The notes below the pieces were generated by a model. The model ran no database searches and had not been told where the DNA came from. It was given only the letters and a program-made list of their open reading frames with translations. From assembly GCF_029222965.1 (NCBI RefSeq), contig NZ_JARHUD010000001.1, forward strand, positions 124,001 to 188,000: a stretch of DNA of 64,000 nucleotides, read 5' to 3'. The stretch is from Aquibaculum arenosum (GTDB lineage Bacteria; Pseudomonadota; Alphaproteobacteria; Kiloniellales; DSM-21159). The translations under genes were made by a program, and so were the position numbers. The stretch's first letter is position 1. Each line of letters opens with the position of its first letter. Of this stretch, positions 9,051 through 18,845 are shown one piece after another.

Positions 9051-9659
9051 ATGGAAAAGTTTGACAAGCTCACCGCCGTCGCCGCACCGCTGCCGATGGT
9101 GAACGTCGACACCGACATGATCATCCCGGCGCGCTTCCTGAAGACGATCAAGCGCACCGGTCTGTCGGAAGGGCTGTTCTACGCCCTGCGCCACAATCAG
9201 GATGGCAGCCGCAAGGACTTCGTGCTCGACCGCCCGGCCTACAAGGACGCCAAGATTCTCATTGCCGGCGACAACTTCGGCTGCGGCTCCTCGCGCGAGC
9301 ATGCCCCCTGGGCGCTCCTCGATGCCGGCATCCGCTGCGTCATCGCGCCCTCTTTTGCCGACATCTTCCACAACAACTGCTTCAAGAACGGCATCCTGCC
9401 CGTCGTGCTGCCAGAAGAGCAGGTCAACAAGCTGATGGAAGCGGCAGAGCGTGGCGCCAACGCCACCATGACCGTGGACCTGGAAAGCCAGACCATCGAG
9501 GGTCCGGACGGCGAAGTCATCCCCTTCGAGGTGGATGCCTGGAAGAAGCACTGCCTGCTGAACGGCCTCGACGACGTGGGCCAGACCCTGCAGAAGGCCC
9601 CGGCCATCGACTCCTTCGAGGCCAAGCAGCAGGCCAGCCAGCCCTGGCTCTACGCGTAA
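9051..9659 (+). CDS. leuD: 3-isopropylmalate dehydratase, small subunit
   Basis: 202 residues, the usual length of the proteobacterial LeuD. It supplies the swivelling domain of the LeuCD isomerase. Motifs seen are [19 protein letters not shown], the substrate loop [16 protein letters not shown] and [20 protein letters not shown]. Its place 23 bases after leuC, with an ordinary start (AGGACGAGAAAAATG), indicates one operon. leuB is not in the window downstream; instead the next gene converges from the other strand at 9704. Confidence 0.97.
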   Translation: MEKFDKLTAVAAPLPMVNVDTDMIIPARFLKTIKRTGLSEGLFYALRHNQDGSRKDFVLDRPAYKDAKILIAGDNFGCGSSREHAPWALLDAGIRCVIAPSFADIFHNNCFKNGILPVVLPEEQVNKLMEAAERGANATMTVDLESQTIEGPDGEVIPFEVDAWKKHCLLNGLDDVGQTLQKAPAIDSFEAKQQASQPWLYA

Positions 9660-9703
9660 GGGGCATTTAGTTCAGCCGCTCTCCGCGCAGGCAAAGGGCA
9701 GGA

Positions 9704-11029
9704 TCAATAGATCTCCAGCCGTGGCTTGCTGCCATCGGAATAGCGGTTGAATCGGAACGGCGTCGGGTCGACGCAGGGCGGGGCGCCGGTGACGAGCTCG
9801 GCCATGAGTTTGCCGGCACCGGGCCCGATGCCGAAGCCGTGGCCGGAGAAGCCGGTGGCGACGAAAAAGCCCGGCTGCTGCTCCACCTCGGAGATGACCG
9901 GAACCGCATCCGGGGTGACGTCGATCATGCCGGCCCAGGCTTGGGCGATCTGGGCCTGCTGGAACACGGGGAAGAGCTGGCGCAGGTCGTCCCAGGCCTC
10001 CTGATTGATCGAGTCCACCGGATCGGGATCGAGGCAGCGATTTGCCTCGAAGGGGGAGGGGGCGTCGAGTGCCCAGCGTTTGGGCCGGCGCAGTTCCTCG
10101 ATAAAGCGGCTGCTGAGCTTGAGCTTCAGACTGCCGCGTTCGGCGCGCAGGGCCGGCAGGAACTGGAAGAAGAAGGCGAAGTGGTCCGGCACGATCTCCG
10201 CCAGGTTGGCGTGGCCGTTGGCGATGCTGTAACCGCCGTCCAGGCGCTTGCGCAATGCCACCTTCGGGGTCCAGAGATTGCTGTCCGGCCCGCCCTCCAC
10301 AGGTGTCGTGCGGAAGACCGAAGCCCGCACGGTGAGCTGCGGCAGCGTCAGGCTATGGCGCGCGCAGAAGAGCCGCGACCAGGCTCCGCCCGCCAGTACC
10401 ACCGAGGAGCAGGCAATACGCCCGCGCTCGGTGATCACCGCCGACACGCGTCCGGCCTCGCTTTCCAGGCCGCGCACGGCGCAACGGGTGAAGAGTTTTG
10501 CGCCCAAACGTTGGGCCGCGCTGGCGATGGCCGGGGCGGCTTTCTGCGGCTCGGCGCGCCCGTCGCTCGGCGTTAGCAGTCCCGCCTTGTAGGTTCGAGT
10601 CGCGCCGGGCATGAGCGCTTCCAGCTCCGCGCCGGTGACGAGGCGCGAATCCACCTGATGCGCCTTGGCCATGGCCAGCCAGCGCTCGAAGCCCTCTGCC
10701 TTCGCGTCACTGTCCGCCAAATAGGCGATGCCCGGTCGCCGCAAGCCGGTATCCGCTCCGGTCTTGGCGTTCATCTCGTCCCAGAGGCGCTGGGCTTCCT
10801 GGATCAGGGGCATTTCCCGGCTGTCGCGGCCGGTGGTGCGCACCCAGCCCCAGTTGCGGCTCGACTGCTCGCAGGCGACCTCGCCCTTTTCGCACAGCGC
10901 CACGGAGACACCCCGCTCGGCCAGGAAGAGCGCGGTGCAGGTGCCGATAATGCCGGCGCCAATGACAACGACATCGACCTTGTCCGGTAGCTGCTCATGC
11001 GGGGTAACGGGATCGATAACAGGACCCAT
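9704..11029 (-). CDS. FAD-dependent oxidoreductase, DAO/DadA family
   Basis: 441 residues. The dinucleotide-binding motif is at residues 19-35 (VDVVVIGAGIIGTCTALFL) and the acidic ribose ligand follows in VALCEKG. The C-terminal part has MIDVTPDAVPVI and GFFVATGFSGHGFGIGPGAG, typical of the glycine/sarcosine/D-amino-acid oxidase family, which oxidise amines using FAD. The frame is open to 11491, but the ATG at 11027-11029 has AGGAGAG nine bases upstream and gives a normal N-terminus. It lies 116 bases downstream of the M20 hydrolase on the same strand. The released amino acid from that enzyme may be its substrate (inference). Confidence 0.85.
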   Translation of the reverse strand: MGPVIDPVTPHEQLPDKVDVVVIGAGIIGTCTALFLAERGVSVALCEKGEVACEQSSRNWGWVRTTGRDSREMPLIQEAQRLWDEMNAKTGADTGLRRPGIAYLADSDAKAEGFERWLAMAKAHQVDSRLVTGAELEALMPGATRTYKAGLLTPSDGRAEPQKAAPAIASAAQRLGAKLFTRCAVRGLESEAGRVSAVITERGRIACSSVVLAGGAWSRLFCARHSLTLPQLTVRASVFRTTPVEGGPDSNLWTPKVALRKRLDGGYSIANGHANLAEIVPDHFAFFFQFLPALRAERGSLKLKLSSRFIEELRRPKRWALDAPSPFEANRCLDPDPVDSINQEAWDDLRQLFPVFQQAQIAQAWAGMIDVTPDAVPVISEVEQQPGFFVATGFSGHGFGIGPGAGKLMAELVTGAPPCVDPTPFRFNRYSDGSKPRLEIY

Positions 11030-11145
11030 CTGCTCGTTCTCTCCTGGCTGCTGCGACACGCGTGCGGCGGGAACCGGAGCTAAGCAAGCGGCGGGCGGAA
11101 CATCAACGCAAGAAGGCTGCGCGGCTGCAGACCATCCGACTGTGA

Positions 11146-12399
11146 TCAGGTCTCGGCCCGAGAGAGGCGGAGCAGGGCGTTCAGCATCAACTGCGCACCG
11201 TCCAGGATGGCCGGCCAGTCGGTCCACTCTTCCGGCGCGTGGCTCACGCCGCCCCGGCTGGGCACGAAGATCAGTCCCGAGGGGCAGAGTGCCTGCATGG
11301 TCTGGGCATCGTGGCCCGCGCCCGACGGCATGATCATGTGGCTGAGGCCGAGCGCTGCGGCCTCCTCGGTCAGGAGCCGCGCAATGCCCTGGTCGAGGCG
11401 CACGGGCTCGAGCCAGCTGCGTTCGATGATCTCGTGGGTCAGGTTGTGGTTGCGGCAGGCCTGCTCGACCGTCTCCCGGAAGGCTGCACACAGCGCTCGC
11501 ATGATCGACTCGTCAGTGTCGCGCAGCACCACGGAGAAGTCGGCCTGCCCTGGCACGGTATGGGGAAAGTTCGGCTGCAGATCGACCTTGCCGATGGTGA
11601 TGCGCGACTGCTCGCTGCCCAGCTTGACGATGATGTCGGGAATCCGACCCGCTGCCTCGGCCAGACCGGCAAAGGCGTCGGCCCGCATCGACATGGGCGT
11701 GGTGCCGGAATGGTTGGCTTCGCCGAACAGGGACACAGACCAGTTGGTCACACCGGATACGCTGTCGACAATGCCGATGCTCGTACCGCGACGCTCCAGC
11801 ACCGGCCCCTGTTCGATGTGCAGTTCCAGGAAGGCGCGTACGCTACCGGGTTCACGGCGCGCACCTGGAATGAGTGATGGGTCCAGGCCCTGCGCCAGCA
11901 TGACGTCCCAGAGGCGGACGTCGTTGGCATCAGCCGCCTGTTCGAGCCATTCCGGTGTGATCGCGCCGACCATGGCTTGGGAGCCCAGCATGCCGCCGAA
12001 GCGCCCCTCCTCCTCGCTGGTCGCAACCACCTCGATGGGATAGTCGGGCAGGGTGCCGGCATCGCGCAGCGCCAGGACGCACTCCAGGGCTACGGCCACG
12101 CCAAGAGTGCCGTCAAAGGCACCGCCTTCCGGAACCGTGTCGGCGTGGGAGCCGACCATGATCGAGGGGCGATCTTCCGGGCCCAGACGACCGAAGACGT
12201 TGCCGGCGGCATCCCACTGCACGCTCAGGCCTTCCGACTCCATCCGCGCCGAGAGCCAGCGCCGCGCGGCCAGGTCGGCATCGGAGAAGCCCGGGCGGTT
12301 GAAGCCGCCGCTGTCGGGATTGCGTCCGAACTGGTTCAGGCCGTCGAGCAGGCTGCTCAGGCGCGCCGCATCGATCTTCGCGGCCGAAGTGTCCGTCAT
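11146..12399 (-). CDS. M20 family N-carbamoyl-amino-acid / allantoate hydrolase
   Basis: 417 residues, the size of the hydantoinase/carbamoylase branch of peptidase family M20. These enzymes remove the carbamoyl group from N-carbamoyl amino acids, allantoate or ureidoglycine. Metal ligands are visible in GSHADTVPEGGAFDGTLG, the catalytic glutamate pair in SEEEGRFGG, and further ligands in ELHIEQGPVLE and SGAGHDAQTM. It is divergent from the ABC substrate-binding gene at 12532, sharing a 132-base control region. A second, related hydrolase at 32761 belongs to the pyrimidine operon. The true substrate of this one is not determined; the peptide-type importer suggests a modified amino acid or small peptide. 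Confidence 0.87.
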   Translation of the reverse strand: MTDTSAAKIDAARLSSLLDGLNQFGRNPDSGGFNRPGFSDADLAARRWLSARMESEGLSVQWDAAGNVFGRLGPEDRPSIMVGSHADTVPEGGAFDGTLGVAVALECVLALRDAGTLPDYPIEVVATSEEEGRFGGMLGSQAMVGAITPEWLEQAADANDVRLWDVMLAQGLDPSLIPGARREPGSVRAFLELHIEQGPVLERRGTSIGIVDSVSGVTNWSVSLFGEANHSGTTPMSMRADAFAGLAEAAGRIPDIIVKLGSEQSRITIGKVDLQPNFPHTVPGQADFSVVLRDTDESIMRALCAAFRETVEQACRNHNLTHEIIERSWLEPVRLDQGIARLLTEEAAALGLSHMIMPSGAGHDAQTMQALCPSGLIFVPSRGGVSHAPEEWTDWPAILDGAQLMLNALLRLSRAET

Positions 12400-12439
12400 T
12401 CTGGGTCTCCCGAGGCAGGAAGGAGAGTGGAGGTATCTC

Positions 12440-12485
12440 CGAACCCAGAATTTATAATGATCAATGGTTGCTTGTCACAAAATTT
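12440..12485. promoter_or_regulatory. Divergent promoter region with a GntR-like half-site dyad
   Basis: The short AT-rich spacer between the divergent hydrolase and importer genes contains TATAAT at 12453-12458 on the plus strand. On the minus strand TTGTGA and TATAAA lie 18 bases apart. TTGTCACAA (12472-12480) is a small dyad that fits the T-N-G-T/A-C-N-A pattern bound by FadR-type GntR regulators, and such a regulator is encoded at the end of the operon (18051). The boxes are suggestive only. Confidence 0.4.
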
Positions 12486-12531
12486 TCAGGATTAATTAAC
12501 GGATCACGCTTTCGCAGGAGGGAGGTTTCCA

Positions 12532-14100
12532 ATGCTTCGTATGGCGCAGCGATCGCTCCAGATCGCGCTCGCCGGCACCGCGCTCGCCCTGGCCATGCCG
12601 GCAGCGGCGCAGACCCCGCCCAACGTGCTGGTGGTGGGACAGATTGCCGAGCCGCAGTCGCTCGATCCCCAGGCCGTCACCGCGGTCAACGACTTCCGCA
12701 TCCTCGTCAACATCTACGACGGACTGGTGCGCTATGCCGACGGTACGCTGGAGGTCGAGCCCTCTCTGGCGGACTCCTGGGAAGTCTCCGAGGATGGCAC
12801 GGTCTACACCTTCAGTCTGCGCGAGGGCGTGACCTTCCACGATGGCACGCCGCTGACGGCCGAAGCGGTGAAGTTCAACTTCGAGCGTATGCTGGACGAG
12901 GAACACCCCTATCACGACACTGGGCCCTTCCCGCTGGCCTTCTTCTTCTCGGCCGTGGACTCGGTCGAGGCGGTGGACGAGCTCACGGTGCGCTTCACGC
13001 TGAGCGAGCCCTTCGCGCCCTTCCTGTCCAACCTGGCCTATCCCACCGGCTTGATCGTCTCGCCGACTGCCGTCGAGGAGCAGGGCGAGGATTACGGCCG
13101 CAACCCGGTGGGAACCGGCGCCTACAAGTTTGAGGAGTGGGCCTCGAATCAGCGCGTGGTGGTCACCCGCAACGAAGACTATTGGGACGGCGCGCCGCAG
13201 CCGGAGGCCGTGGTTTTCCGCCCGATCACCGATTCCAACACCCGGGTGGCGGAAATGCTCTCAGGCGGGCTCGACATCATGGTCGAGGTGCCGCCGGACT
13301 CCATGAGCGACTTCCGCGATGCCTCGGACTTCGCCGTCCATGAGCAGGCCGGCCCGCATGTCTGGTTCCTGATCCTCAACATGCGCGAGGGGCCCTTCAC
13401 CGAGAAGGCGGCGCGCCAGGCGGTGAACTACGCCATCGACAAGCGGGCGCTGGTGGAGGACGTGCTGCAGGGCACGGCCGAGATCGCCGCCGGTCCGATC
13501 GCGCCGGCCTTCGCCTGGGCCTACAACGAGGAGCTCGAGCCCTATCCGCATGACCCGGACAAGGCGCGCGAGCTGCTGGAAGAGGCCGGCTATGACGGCG
13601 AGACCGTGACCTTCTATGTCACCGAAGGCGGCTCGGGCATGCTCGACCCCGTCGCCATGGGCACGGCGATCCAGGCCGACCTGGCCGAGGTGGGCATGGA
13701 GGTCGAGATCGAGACCTATGAGTGGAACACCTTCCTCGATCAGGTGAACCCGGGGCTCGAGGGCAAGGCCGACATGGCCGAGATGGCCTGGATGACCAAC
13801 GATCCGGACACCCTGCCGTTCCTCACCCTGCGCAGCGAGGCCTTCCCGGAAGAGGGCGGTTTCAACTCGGGCTACTACGCCAACGAGGAGGTCGATGCCC
13901 TGTTGAACCAGGCGCGTATCTCCACCGATCCGGAGGAGCGGGCGGAGCTTTATCGCGAGATGCAGGCGATCGTGCAGGAGGATGCCCCCTGGGCCTTCGT
14001 CGCCAACTGGAAGCAGGGCGCGGTGACCACTGCGGCCGTGCAGGACTTCCGGCTGCAGCCCTCCTTCTTCCTGATGCTGCACGACGTCACCAAGCAGTAG
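12532..14100 (+). CDS. ABC transporter substrate-binding protein, peptide/nickel family (SBP_bac_5)
   Basis: 522 residues. A signal peptide is clear (MLRMAQRSLQIALAGTALAL then AMPAAAQ, cleavage near residue 24). The body shows family 5 motifs: AEPQSLDPQAVTAVNDFRI, VNIYDGLVRYADGTLEVEPS, GVTFHDGTPLTAEAVKFNFE and NPVGTGAYKFEEW. It would capture a di/oligopeptide or similar solute in the periplasm and deliver it to the permeases encoded next. The ATG follows a strong GGAGGGAGG site. A hairpin sits just after the stop, as is common behind abundant binding proteins. Confidence 0.92.
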   Translation: MLRMAQRSLQIALAGTALALAMPAAAQTPPNVLVVGQIAEPQSLDPQAVTAVNDFRILVNIYDGLVRYADGTLEVEPSLADSWEVSEDGTVYTFSLREGVTFHDGTPLTAEAVKFNFERMLDEEHPYHDTGPFPLAFFFSAVDSVEAVDELTVRFTLSEPFAPFLSNLAYPTGLIVSPTAVEEQGEDYGRNPVGTGAYKFEEWASNQRVVVTRNEDYWDGAPQPEAVVFRPITDSNTRVAEMLSGGLDIMVEVPPDSMSDFRDASDFAVHEQAGPHVWFLILNMREGPFTEKAARQAVNYAIDKRALVEDVLQGTAEIAAGPIAPAFAWAYNEELEPYPHDPDKARELLEEAGYDGETVTFYVTEGGSGMLDPVAMGTAIQADLAEVGMEVEIETYEWNTFLDQVNPGLEGKADMAEMAWMTNDPDTLPFLTLRSEAFPEEGGFNSGYYANEEVDALLNQARISTDPEERAELYREMQAIVQEDAPWAFVANWKQGAVTTAAVQDFRLQPSFFLMLHDVTKQ

Positions 14101-14108
14101 GTCCGGCC

Positions 14109-14138
14109 GGGTCCGTCCGTCAACGGGCGGGCGGACCC
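14109..14138 (+). terminator. Hairpin behind the binding-protein gene
   Basis: GGGTCCGTCC (14109-14118) pairs with GGGCGGACCC (14129-14138) with one G-U pair, leaving a ten-base loop. There is no U-run, so it more likely protects the upstream mRNA or reduces read-through into the permease genes than terminates fully. Confidence 0.45.
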
Positions 14139-14161
14139 GTGCCCATTCGGGGGACGCAGTC

Positions 14162-15109
14162 GTGGGCGGCTATATCCTCAAACGCCTGATCGCGCTGGTG
14201 CCGGTGCTGCTGGGGCTGACGCTCATCGTCTTCCTGATTATGGCGATGATACCCGGCGATCCGGCCACCGCGATTCTCGGCTCCTACGCCACGCCCGAGA
14301 ACGTAGAGCGGCTCAACCGCCAGCTCGGGCTCGACCGTTCCCTGCCGGAGCAGTACCTGGTCTGGCTCGGCAACCTGCTGCAGGGGGAGTTCGGCCGCTC
14401 CTACTCGCTCAACCGTCCGGTGATCGATGAGGTGCTGGAGCGCTTCTCCGCCACCCTGATTCTCGCCGGCACGGCGCTGCTGCTCTGTTCGGTCTTCGGC
14501 CTGCTGGCCGGCATCGTCTCGGCGGTGCGTCAGTTCGGCTGGACCGACCGCATCGTGACCTTCTTCGTGCTGATCGGCATTTCCACCCCCTCCTTCTTCC
14601 TCGGACTGCTGCTGATCCTGGTCTTTGCGGTCAATCTCAAGCTGCTGCCCGCCAGCGGGATGTACGCGATCTACGGCGGCGGCGATCTGCCCGACCTGCT
14701 GCGCCACCTCCTCCTTCCGGCGGTGACCCTCGCCGCCGTGGCCACGGGCGTGATCTCGCGCCTGACCCGCACGGCCATGCTCGAGGTGCTGCGCCAGGAC
14801 TTCATCCGCACCGCCCGCGCCAAGGGCCTGAGCGAGCGGCGGGTGGTCTACCGCCATGCGGCGAAATCGGCCCTGGTGGCGGTGATCCCGGTGATCGGCA
14901 TCCAGGCCGGCTTCGTGCTGGGCGGGGCCGTCTACATCGAGACGGTGTTCCAGTGGCCGGGCATCGGCGCCATGCTGGTCAAGGCCATTTCCACCCGAGA
15001 CCTCCTGCTGGTGCAGGGCGGGGTTCTGGTGGTCGCCGCCAGTTACGTCCTCTTCAATCTGGCTGCCGACGTGGTGCAGTCGACCCTGGATCCGAGGTTG
15101 CGGCGATGA
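14162..15109 (+). CDS. ABC transporter permease, DppB/OppB type
   Basis: 315 residues with six predicted membrane helices, the usual DppB length. The N-terminus GGYILKRLIALVPVLLGLTL is typical, as are IPGDPATAILG and GLDRSLPEQYLVWLGNLLQGEFGRS. The EAA loop that contacts the ATPase is seen as LRQDFIRTARAKGLSERRV. A GTG start at 14162 is used. The stop overlaps the start of the next gene (ATGA at 15106-15109), coupling translation to the fused permease-ATPase. Confidence 0.92.
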   Translation: MGGYILKRLIALVPVLLGLTLIVFLIMAMIPGDPATAILGSYATPENVERLNRQLGLDRSLPEQYLVWLGNLLQGEFGRSYSLNRPVIDEVLERFSATLILAGTALLLCSVFGLLAGIVSAVRQFGWTDRIVTFFVLIGISTPSFFLGLLLILVFAVNLKLLPASGMYAIYGGGDLPDLLRHLLLPAVTLAAVATGVISRLTRTAMLEVLRQDFIRTARAKGLSERRVVYRHAAKSALVAVIPVIGIQAGFVLGGAVYIETVFQWPGIGAMLVKAISTRDLLLVQGGVLVVAASYVLFNLAADVVQSTLDPRLRR

Positions 15110-17037
15110 CGGGCCAGCGAAAGGACAACCGGCGGCCCAGCGCCTTCGCCCTGTTGCTGAACAATCGCATGGCAGCCGGTGGCTTCTTCATCCTGGTTGC
15201 GCTGCTGCTGCTGGCGCTGATCGCCCCGCTGCTGCCGCTGCACGACCCCAACGCCACGGACCCCTCCAACCGCCTGCTGCGGCCGCTGACGGAGGGGCAC
15301 CTCCTGGGCACCGACGCCCTGGGCCGGGACATCCTCTCGCGCATCCTTTCGGGCCTGCGGGTCAGCATCGCGGTGGGACTCTCCGCGACGATCATCGCTG
15401 CCTTCTTCGGCTCGCTGATCGGCCTGCTGGCGGGCTTCGCCGGCGGGCGGGTCGACAACCTGATGATGCGCGGCATCGACATGCTGATGGCCTTTCCCTA
15501 CATCCTGCTGGCGCTGGCCATCGTGGCGGTGCTGGGGCCGGGGCTGATCAACGCGCTCTATGCCATTGCGCTCGTCAACATCCCCTTCTTCGCCCGCAAC
15601 ATCCGCGGCGTCACCCTGGGCCTGGCCAGGCGGGAGTTCGTCGATGCGGCGCGGCTGGCCGGCAAGTCGCCGGCGCGCGTGCTCTTCACCGAGATCCTGC
15701 CCAACGTCCTGCCGGTCATCGTCATTACCATGTCCACCACCGTGGGCTGGATGATCCTGGAGACGGCGGGGCTCAGCTTCCTGGGCCTGGGCGCGCAGCC
15801 GCCGCAGGCCGACCTCGGCTCCATGCTGGGCGACGGCCGCGGGGTGCTGTTCAACGCGCCGCATGTTGCGATCATCCCGGGCCTGGCGATCTTCCTGCTG
15901 GTGATGAGCATCAACCTCTTCGGCGACGGCGTGCGCGACGTCCTCGACCCGCGCCTGAAGTCCGGCGCCCTGACCCGCCCGGTGGCGCGCACGGCGATCG
16001 AGCGCGATCCGGCGTCTGTGCCGGCGGAAGATGCTGAGGACCGGAAGGCCGTTCTCTCGGTCCGCGGCCTGCGCACGGCCTTCCGCATGGGCCGGCGCCA
16101 GGTGGAGGCGGTGGGCGGTGTAGACCTGCGGCTCGGGCAGACCGAATGCCTCGGCCTGGTGGGCGAGTCCGGCTCCGGCAAGTCGGTGACCGCCATGTCG
16201 ATCATGGGCCTGGTGCCCACGCCGCCGGGGCGCATTGTGGGCGGGGCGATCCTGCTCAAGGGCGAGGACCTGCTGGCGGCTTCGGACGAGCGCATCCGCG
16301 GCTTACGCGGCGGGCCGGTGAGCCACGTCTTCCAGGACCCCCTGTCCAGCCTGCATCCGCTCTTCACCGTCGGCGATCAACTGATCGAGGCCATCCGGGC
16401 CCACCAGCCGCTCAGCCGCGCCAAGGCGCAGGCGAGGGCGCGTGAACTCCTGGAACTGGTGCGCATTCCCAATGCCGGGCGGCGGCTGTCCGCCTATCCG
16501 CACGAGCTTTCCGGCGGCATGCGCCAGCGGGTCTGCATCGCCATGGCGCTCGCCAACGACGCCGAGGTGATCATTGCGGATGAGCCCACCACCGCGCTCG
16601 ACGTCACCGTGCAGGCGCAGATTCTGACCCTGATGAACAAGCTGCGCCATGACAAGCAGACCTCGATCCTCTTCATTACGCATGATTTCGGCGTGGTCTC
16701 CGCGCTCTGCGACCGGGTGGCGGTGATGTACGCCGGGCGCATCGTGGAGACGGGACGCACGGAGGAGGTGCTGGACGCGCCGGCGCATCCCTACACCCGC
16801 AAGCTGATCGACTGCGTGCCGGTGCTGGGCCAGGGCGAGCGGCGGCTGGATGCCATCGAGGGGCTCCCGCCCTCGGTGGACAACCTGCCGCCGGGCTGCG
16901 CCTTCGCCCCGCGCTGTCCCCGGGCGCAGGAGAGCTGCCGCCGCGGCGAGATCACCCTGCAGGAGGTGGCACCGGGGCGCGCCGCGCGCTGTCTCTTCCC
17001 ACTGGAAGCCGGTGAGGAGGCCGCAGCACATGCCTGA
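15106..17037 (+). CDS. Fused ABC permease (DppC type) and ATPase (DppD type)
   Basis: 643 residues that join two proteins normally encoded separately. Residues 1 to about 295 are a DppC-like permease ([20 protein letters not shown], six helices, EAA loop [19 protein letters not shown]). After a charged linker, residues from about 312 onward form an ATPase with Walker A GESGSGKS, signature [15 protein letters not shown], Walker [13 protein letters not shown] and the C-terminal [11 protein letters not shown] cysteine motif of oligopeptide ATPases. There is no stop or frameshift between them. The ATPase half pairs with the separate ATPase at 17030, so the transporter would have two different ATPase domains, one tethered. 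An in-frame start for a separate ATPase is not evident. Confidence 0.92.
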   Translation: MTGQRKDNRRPSAFALLLNNRMAAGGFFILVALLLLALIAPLLPLHDPNATDPSNRLLRPLTEGHLLGTDALGRDILSRILSGLRVSIAVGLSATIIAAFFGSLIGLLAGFAGGRVDNLMMRGIDMLMAFPYILLALAIVAVLGPGLINALYAIALVNIPFFARNIRGVTLGLARREFVDAARLAGKSPARVLFTEILPNVLPVIVITMSTTVGWMILETAGLSFLGLGAQPPQADLGSMLGDGRGVLFNAPHVAIIPGLAIFLLVMSINLFGDGVRDVLDPRLKSGALTRPVARTAIERDPASVPAEDAEDRKAVLSVRGLRTAFRMGRRQVEAVGGVDLRLGQTECLGLVGESGSGKSVTAMSIMGLVPTPPGRIVGGAILLKGEDLLAASDERIRGLRGGPVSHVFQDPLSSLHPLFTVGDQLIEAIRAHQPLSRAKAQARARELLELVRIPNAGRRLSAYPHELSGGMRQRVCIAMALANDAEVIIADEPTTALDVTVQAQILTLMNKLRHDKQTSILFITHDFGVVSALCDRVAVMYAGRIVETGRTEEVLDAPAHPYTRKLIDCVPVLGQGERRLDAIEGLPPSVDNLPPGCAFAPRCPRAQESCRRGEITLQEVAPGRAARCLFPLEAGEEAAAHA

Positions 17038-18040
17038 TACGGCCATGCCTGATACGTCCCCGCTGGTCGAAATGCAGCAGGTGGAGCGGCGCTTTGGCGG
17101 CGGCAAGAGCCTCTTCGGCAAGCCGCGCCCGGCCGTCCACGCAGTCCAGAGCGTCAGCCTCGAGGTGCAGCCGGGCGAGACCCTGGGCATCGTCGGCGAG
17201 TCCGGCTGCGGCAAGTCCACGCTGGCGCGCATGCTGGCCGGGCTCGACAGCCCCACCGACGGCGCCATCCACTTTCAGGGCGAGGATCTGGCCGAGGCGG
17301 TGCGCCGGGACTTCAAGGCGATGGCGCGGCAGATCCAGTATGTCTTTCAGGACCCCATTTCCTCGCTAAACCCGCGCAAGACCATCCGCACCATCCTGGA
17401 AACCCCGCTGATCCATCTGCTGGGTCTGAAGCGGGCTGAGCGCGAGGCGCGGCTGGCCGAGCTGATGGACGCGGTCAACCTGCGCCCGGAGTTCCTGCAG
17501 CGCTATCCGCACGAGTTCTCTGGCGGCCAGGCACAGCGCATCGGCATCGCCCGGGCGCTGGCCGCCAGCCCGAAGCTGATCGTGCTGGACGAGCCGGTCT
17601 CGGCACTGGACGTCTCGGTGCAGGCGCAGGTGCTCAACCTGCTCGACGACCTGAAGCAGCGTTTTGGCCTCACCTACGTCTTCATCAGCCACGATCTGGC
17701 GGTGGTGGAGAGCGTGAGCGACCGGGTGGCGGTGATGTACTTCGGCCGCCTGGCCGAGGTCGGGCCGGCCAAGCGCATCTTCGCGCAGCCTGCGCACCAC
17801 TACACCCGCCTGCTGCTGGACTCGGCGCCGGTGCCGGGCAAGCCGGTGCTGGTGCCGGAGTCCGAGAGCGGGGAGCTGCCCGACCCCTTCAACCCGCCGC
17901 CCGGCTGCGCCTTCGCCGCGCGCTGCCCCGCCGCCGATGAACGCTGCCGCAGCGAGCGTCCGCCGCTCGAGGCCAAGGGAGCGGAGCCGGAGCATCTGGC
18001 CGCCTGCTTCCACCCGCCGCGGGTCGGGGAGCGGGCATGA
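17030..18040 (+). CDS. ABC transporter ATPase, DppF/OppF type
   Basis: 336 residues. Walker A is [16 protein letters not shown], the signature [15 protein letters not shown] and Walker [13 protein letters not shown], followed by the switch histidine in [10 protein letters not shown]. The C-terminus holds [13 protein letters not shown], the oligopeptide-transporter cysteine motif linked with an iron-sulfur cluster in related proteins. The ATG at 17030 overlaps the preceding gene by eight bases; a second ATG at 17045 is an equally possible start that would remove five residues. It completes the importer that begins at 12532. Confidence 0.92.
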   Translation: MPDTAMPDTSPLVEMQQVERRFGGGKSLFGKPRPAVHAVQSVSLEVQPGETLGIVGESGCGKSTLARMLAGLDSPTDGAIHFQGEDLAEAVRRDFKAMARQIQYVFQDPISSLNPRKTIRTILETPLIHLLGLKRAEREARLAELMDAVNLRPEFLQRYPHEFSGGQAQRIGIARALAASPKLIVLDEPVSALDVSVQAQVLNLLDDLKQRFGLTYVFISHDLAVVESVSDRVAVMYFGRLAEVGPAKRIFAQPAHHYTRLLLDSAPVPGKPVLVPESESGELPDPFNPPPGCAFAARCPAADERCRSERPPLEAKGAEPEHLAACFHPPRVGERA

Positions 18041-18050
18041 GGCGACGACA

Positions 18051-18845
18051 ATGAGGCCTGACGCGCCTGGGGCCGATGAGCCGGCCTGGGTGGGCGAGCG
18101 CCTGGAGCTGCCGCCGCGCCGGCCCACTCGCCGGGCCGATGCCATCGCGCAGCAGATCCGCGATCTGATCGCCGCCCACGGCCTGCGCCCCGGCGACCGC
18201 ATTCCCCAGGAGTGGCTGTCGGAGGCGCATCTGCAGGCGGCCAAGGGCACGGTGCGCGAGGCGCTGAAGGCGCTGAAGACCCAGGGGCTGATCAAGACCC
18301 GCACTGGCCCCGGCGGCGGCGTCTTCGTCTCGGCGCTCTCGGCCGGGCAGGCCATGGACCTGCTGAGCAACCTCTTCCTCTTCAGCCGGCCCAGCCTTTC
18401 CGAGATCTATGCCCTGCGCAAGCTGCTGGAGCCGGAGCTGGTGGCGGGGCTGGCCGGGCGGCTGGACGAGGCGGACTACGCCCATCTGCAGGAGACCATC
18501 CGCCTCTACGACCACGCCCCCGCCGATGCGGAGGAGGAGTTCCAGCAGCGCCTCTCGGAGCTGGATTTCCACTCGGTGCTGGCCGGTTTCTCGGACAACC
18601 GCCTGCTGACCTTCGCCTGCGTCTTCCTGCACCGCCTGTTGCGCGAGATGGCGGTCTGCCGCGCCATCTACGCCACCCCGAACCCGCAGCTGCGCGAGAC
18701 GGCGCTGAACTACCAGGTGCGCCTCATGCGCCTGCTCAAGGTGGGCGACGCCGAGGGCGCCCGCAGCCTCATGGCCGAGCACATGGCCGAGGCCGAACGC
18801 TACATGCTCGCCCGCGCCGCCATCCGCCAGCCGGAGGGCGGGTGA
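18051..18845 (+). CDS. GntR family transcriptional regulator (FCD type)
   Basis: 264 residues. An N-terminal winged helix (AIAQQIRDLIAAHGLRPGDRI, then AKGTVREALKALKTQGLIKT and GGGVFV) is followed by an all-helical FCD ligand domain (ALRKLLEPELVAGLAGRLD, LDFHSVLAGFSDN). These regulators usually repress catabolic operons until a carboxylic or amino acid inducer binds. It starts ten bases after the ATPase and closes the operon, so it likely controls the importer and the divergent hydrolase. The last twelve codons, beginning LARAAIRQPEGG, lie inside a duplicated segment that recurs at the end of the hicB-like gene 630 bases later. Confidence 0.9.
   Translation: MRPDAPGADEPAWVGERLELPPRRPTRRADAIAQQIRDLIAAHGLRPGDRIPQEWLSEAHLQAAKGTVREALKALKTQGLIKTRTGPGGGVFVSALSAGQAMDLLSNLFLFSRPSLSEIYALRKLLEPELVAGLAGRLDEADYAHLQETIRLYDHAPADAEEEFQQRLSELDFHSVLAGFSDNRLLTFACVFLHRLLREMAVCRAIYATPNPQLRETALNYQVRLMRLLKVGDAEGARSLMAEHMAEAERYMLARAAIRQPEGG

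Noticed and set aside
10585-10605. GGTTCGAGTC-like tRNA T-arm sequence
   Set aside because: It lies inside the FAD oxidoreductase coding region, and no acceptor or anticodon arms are present around it.
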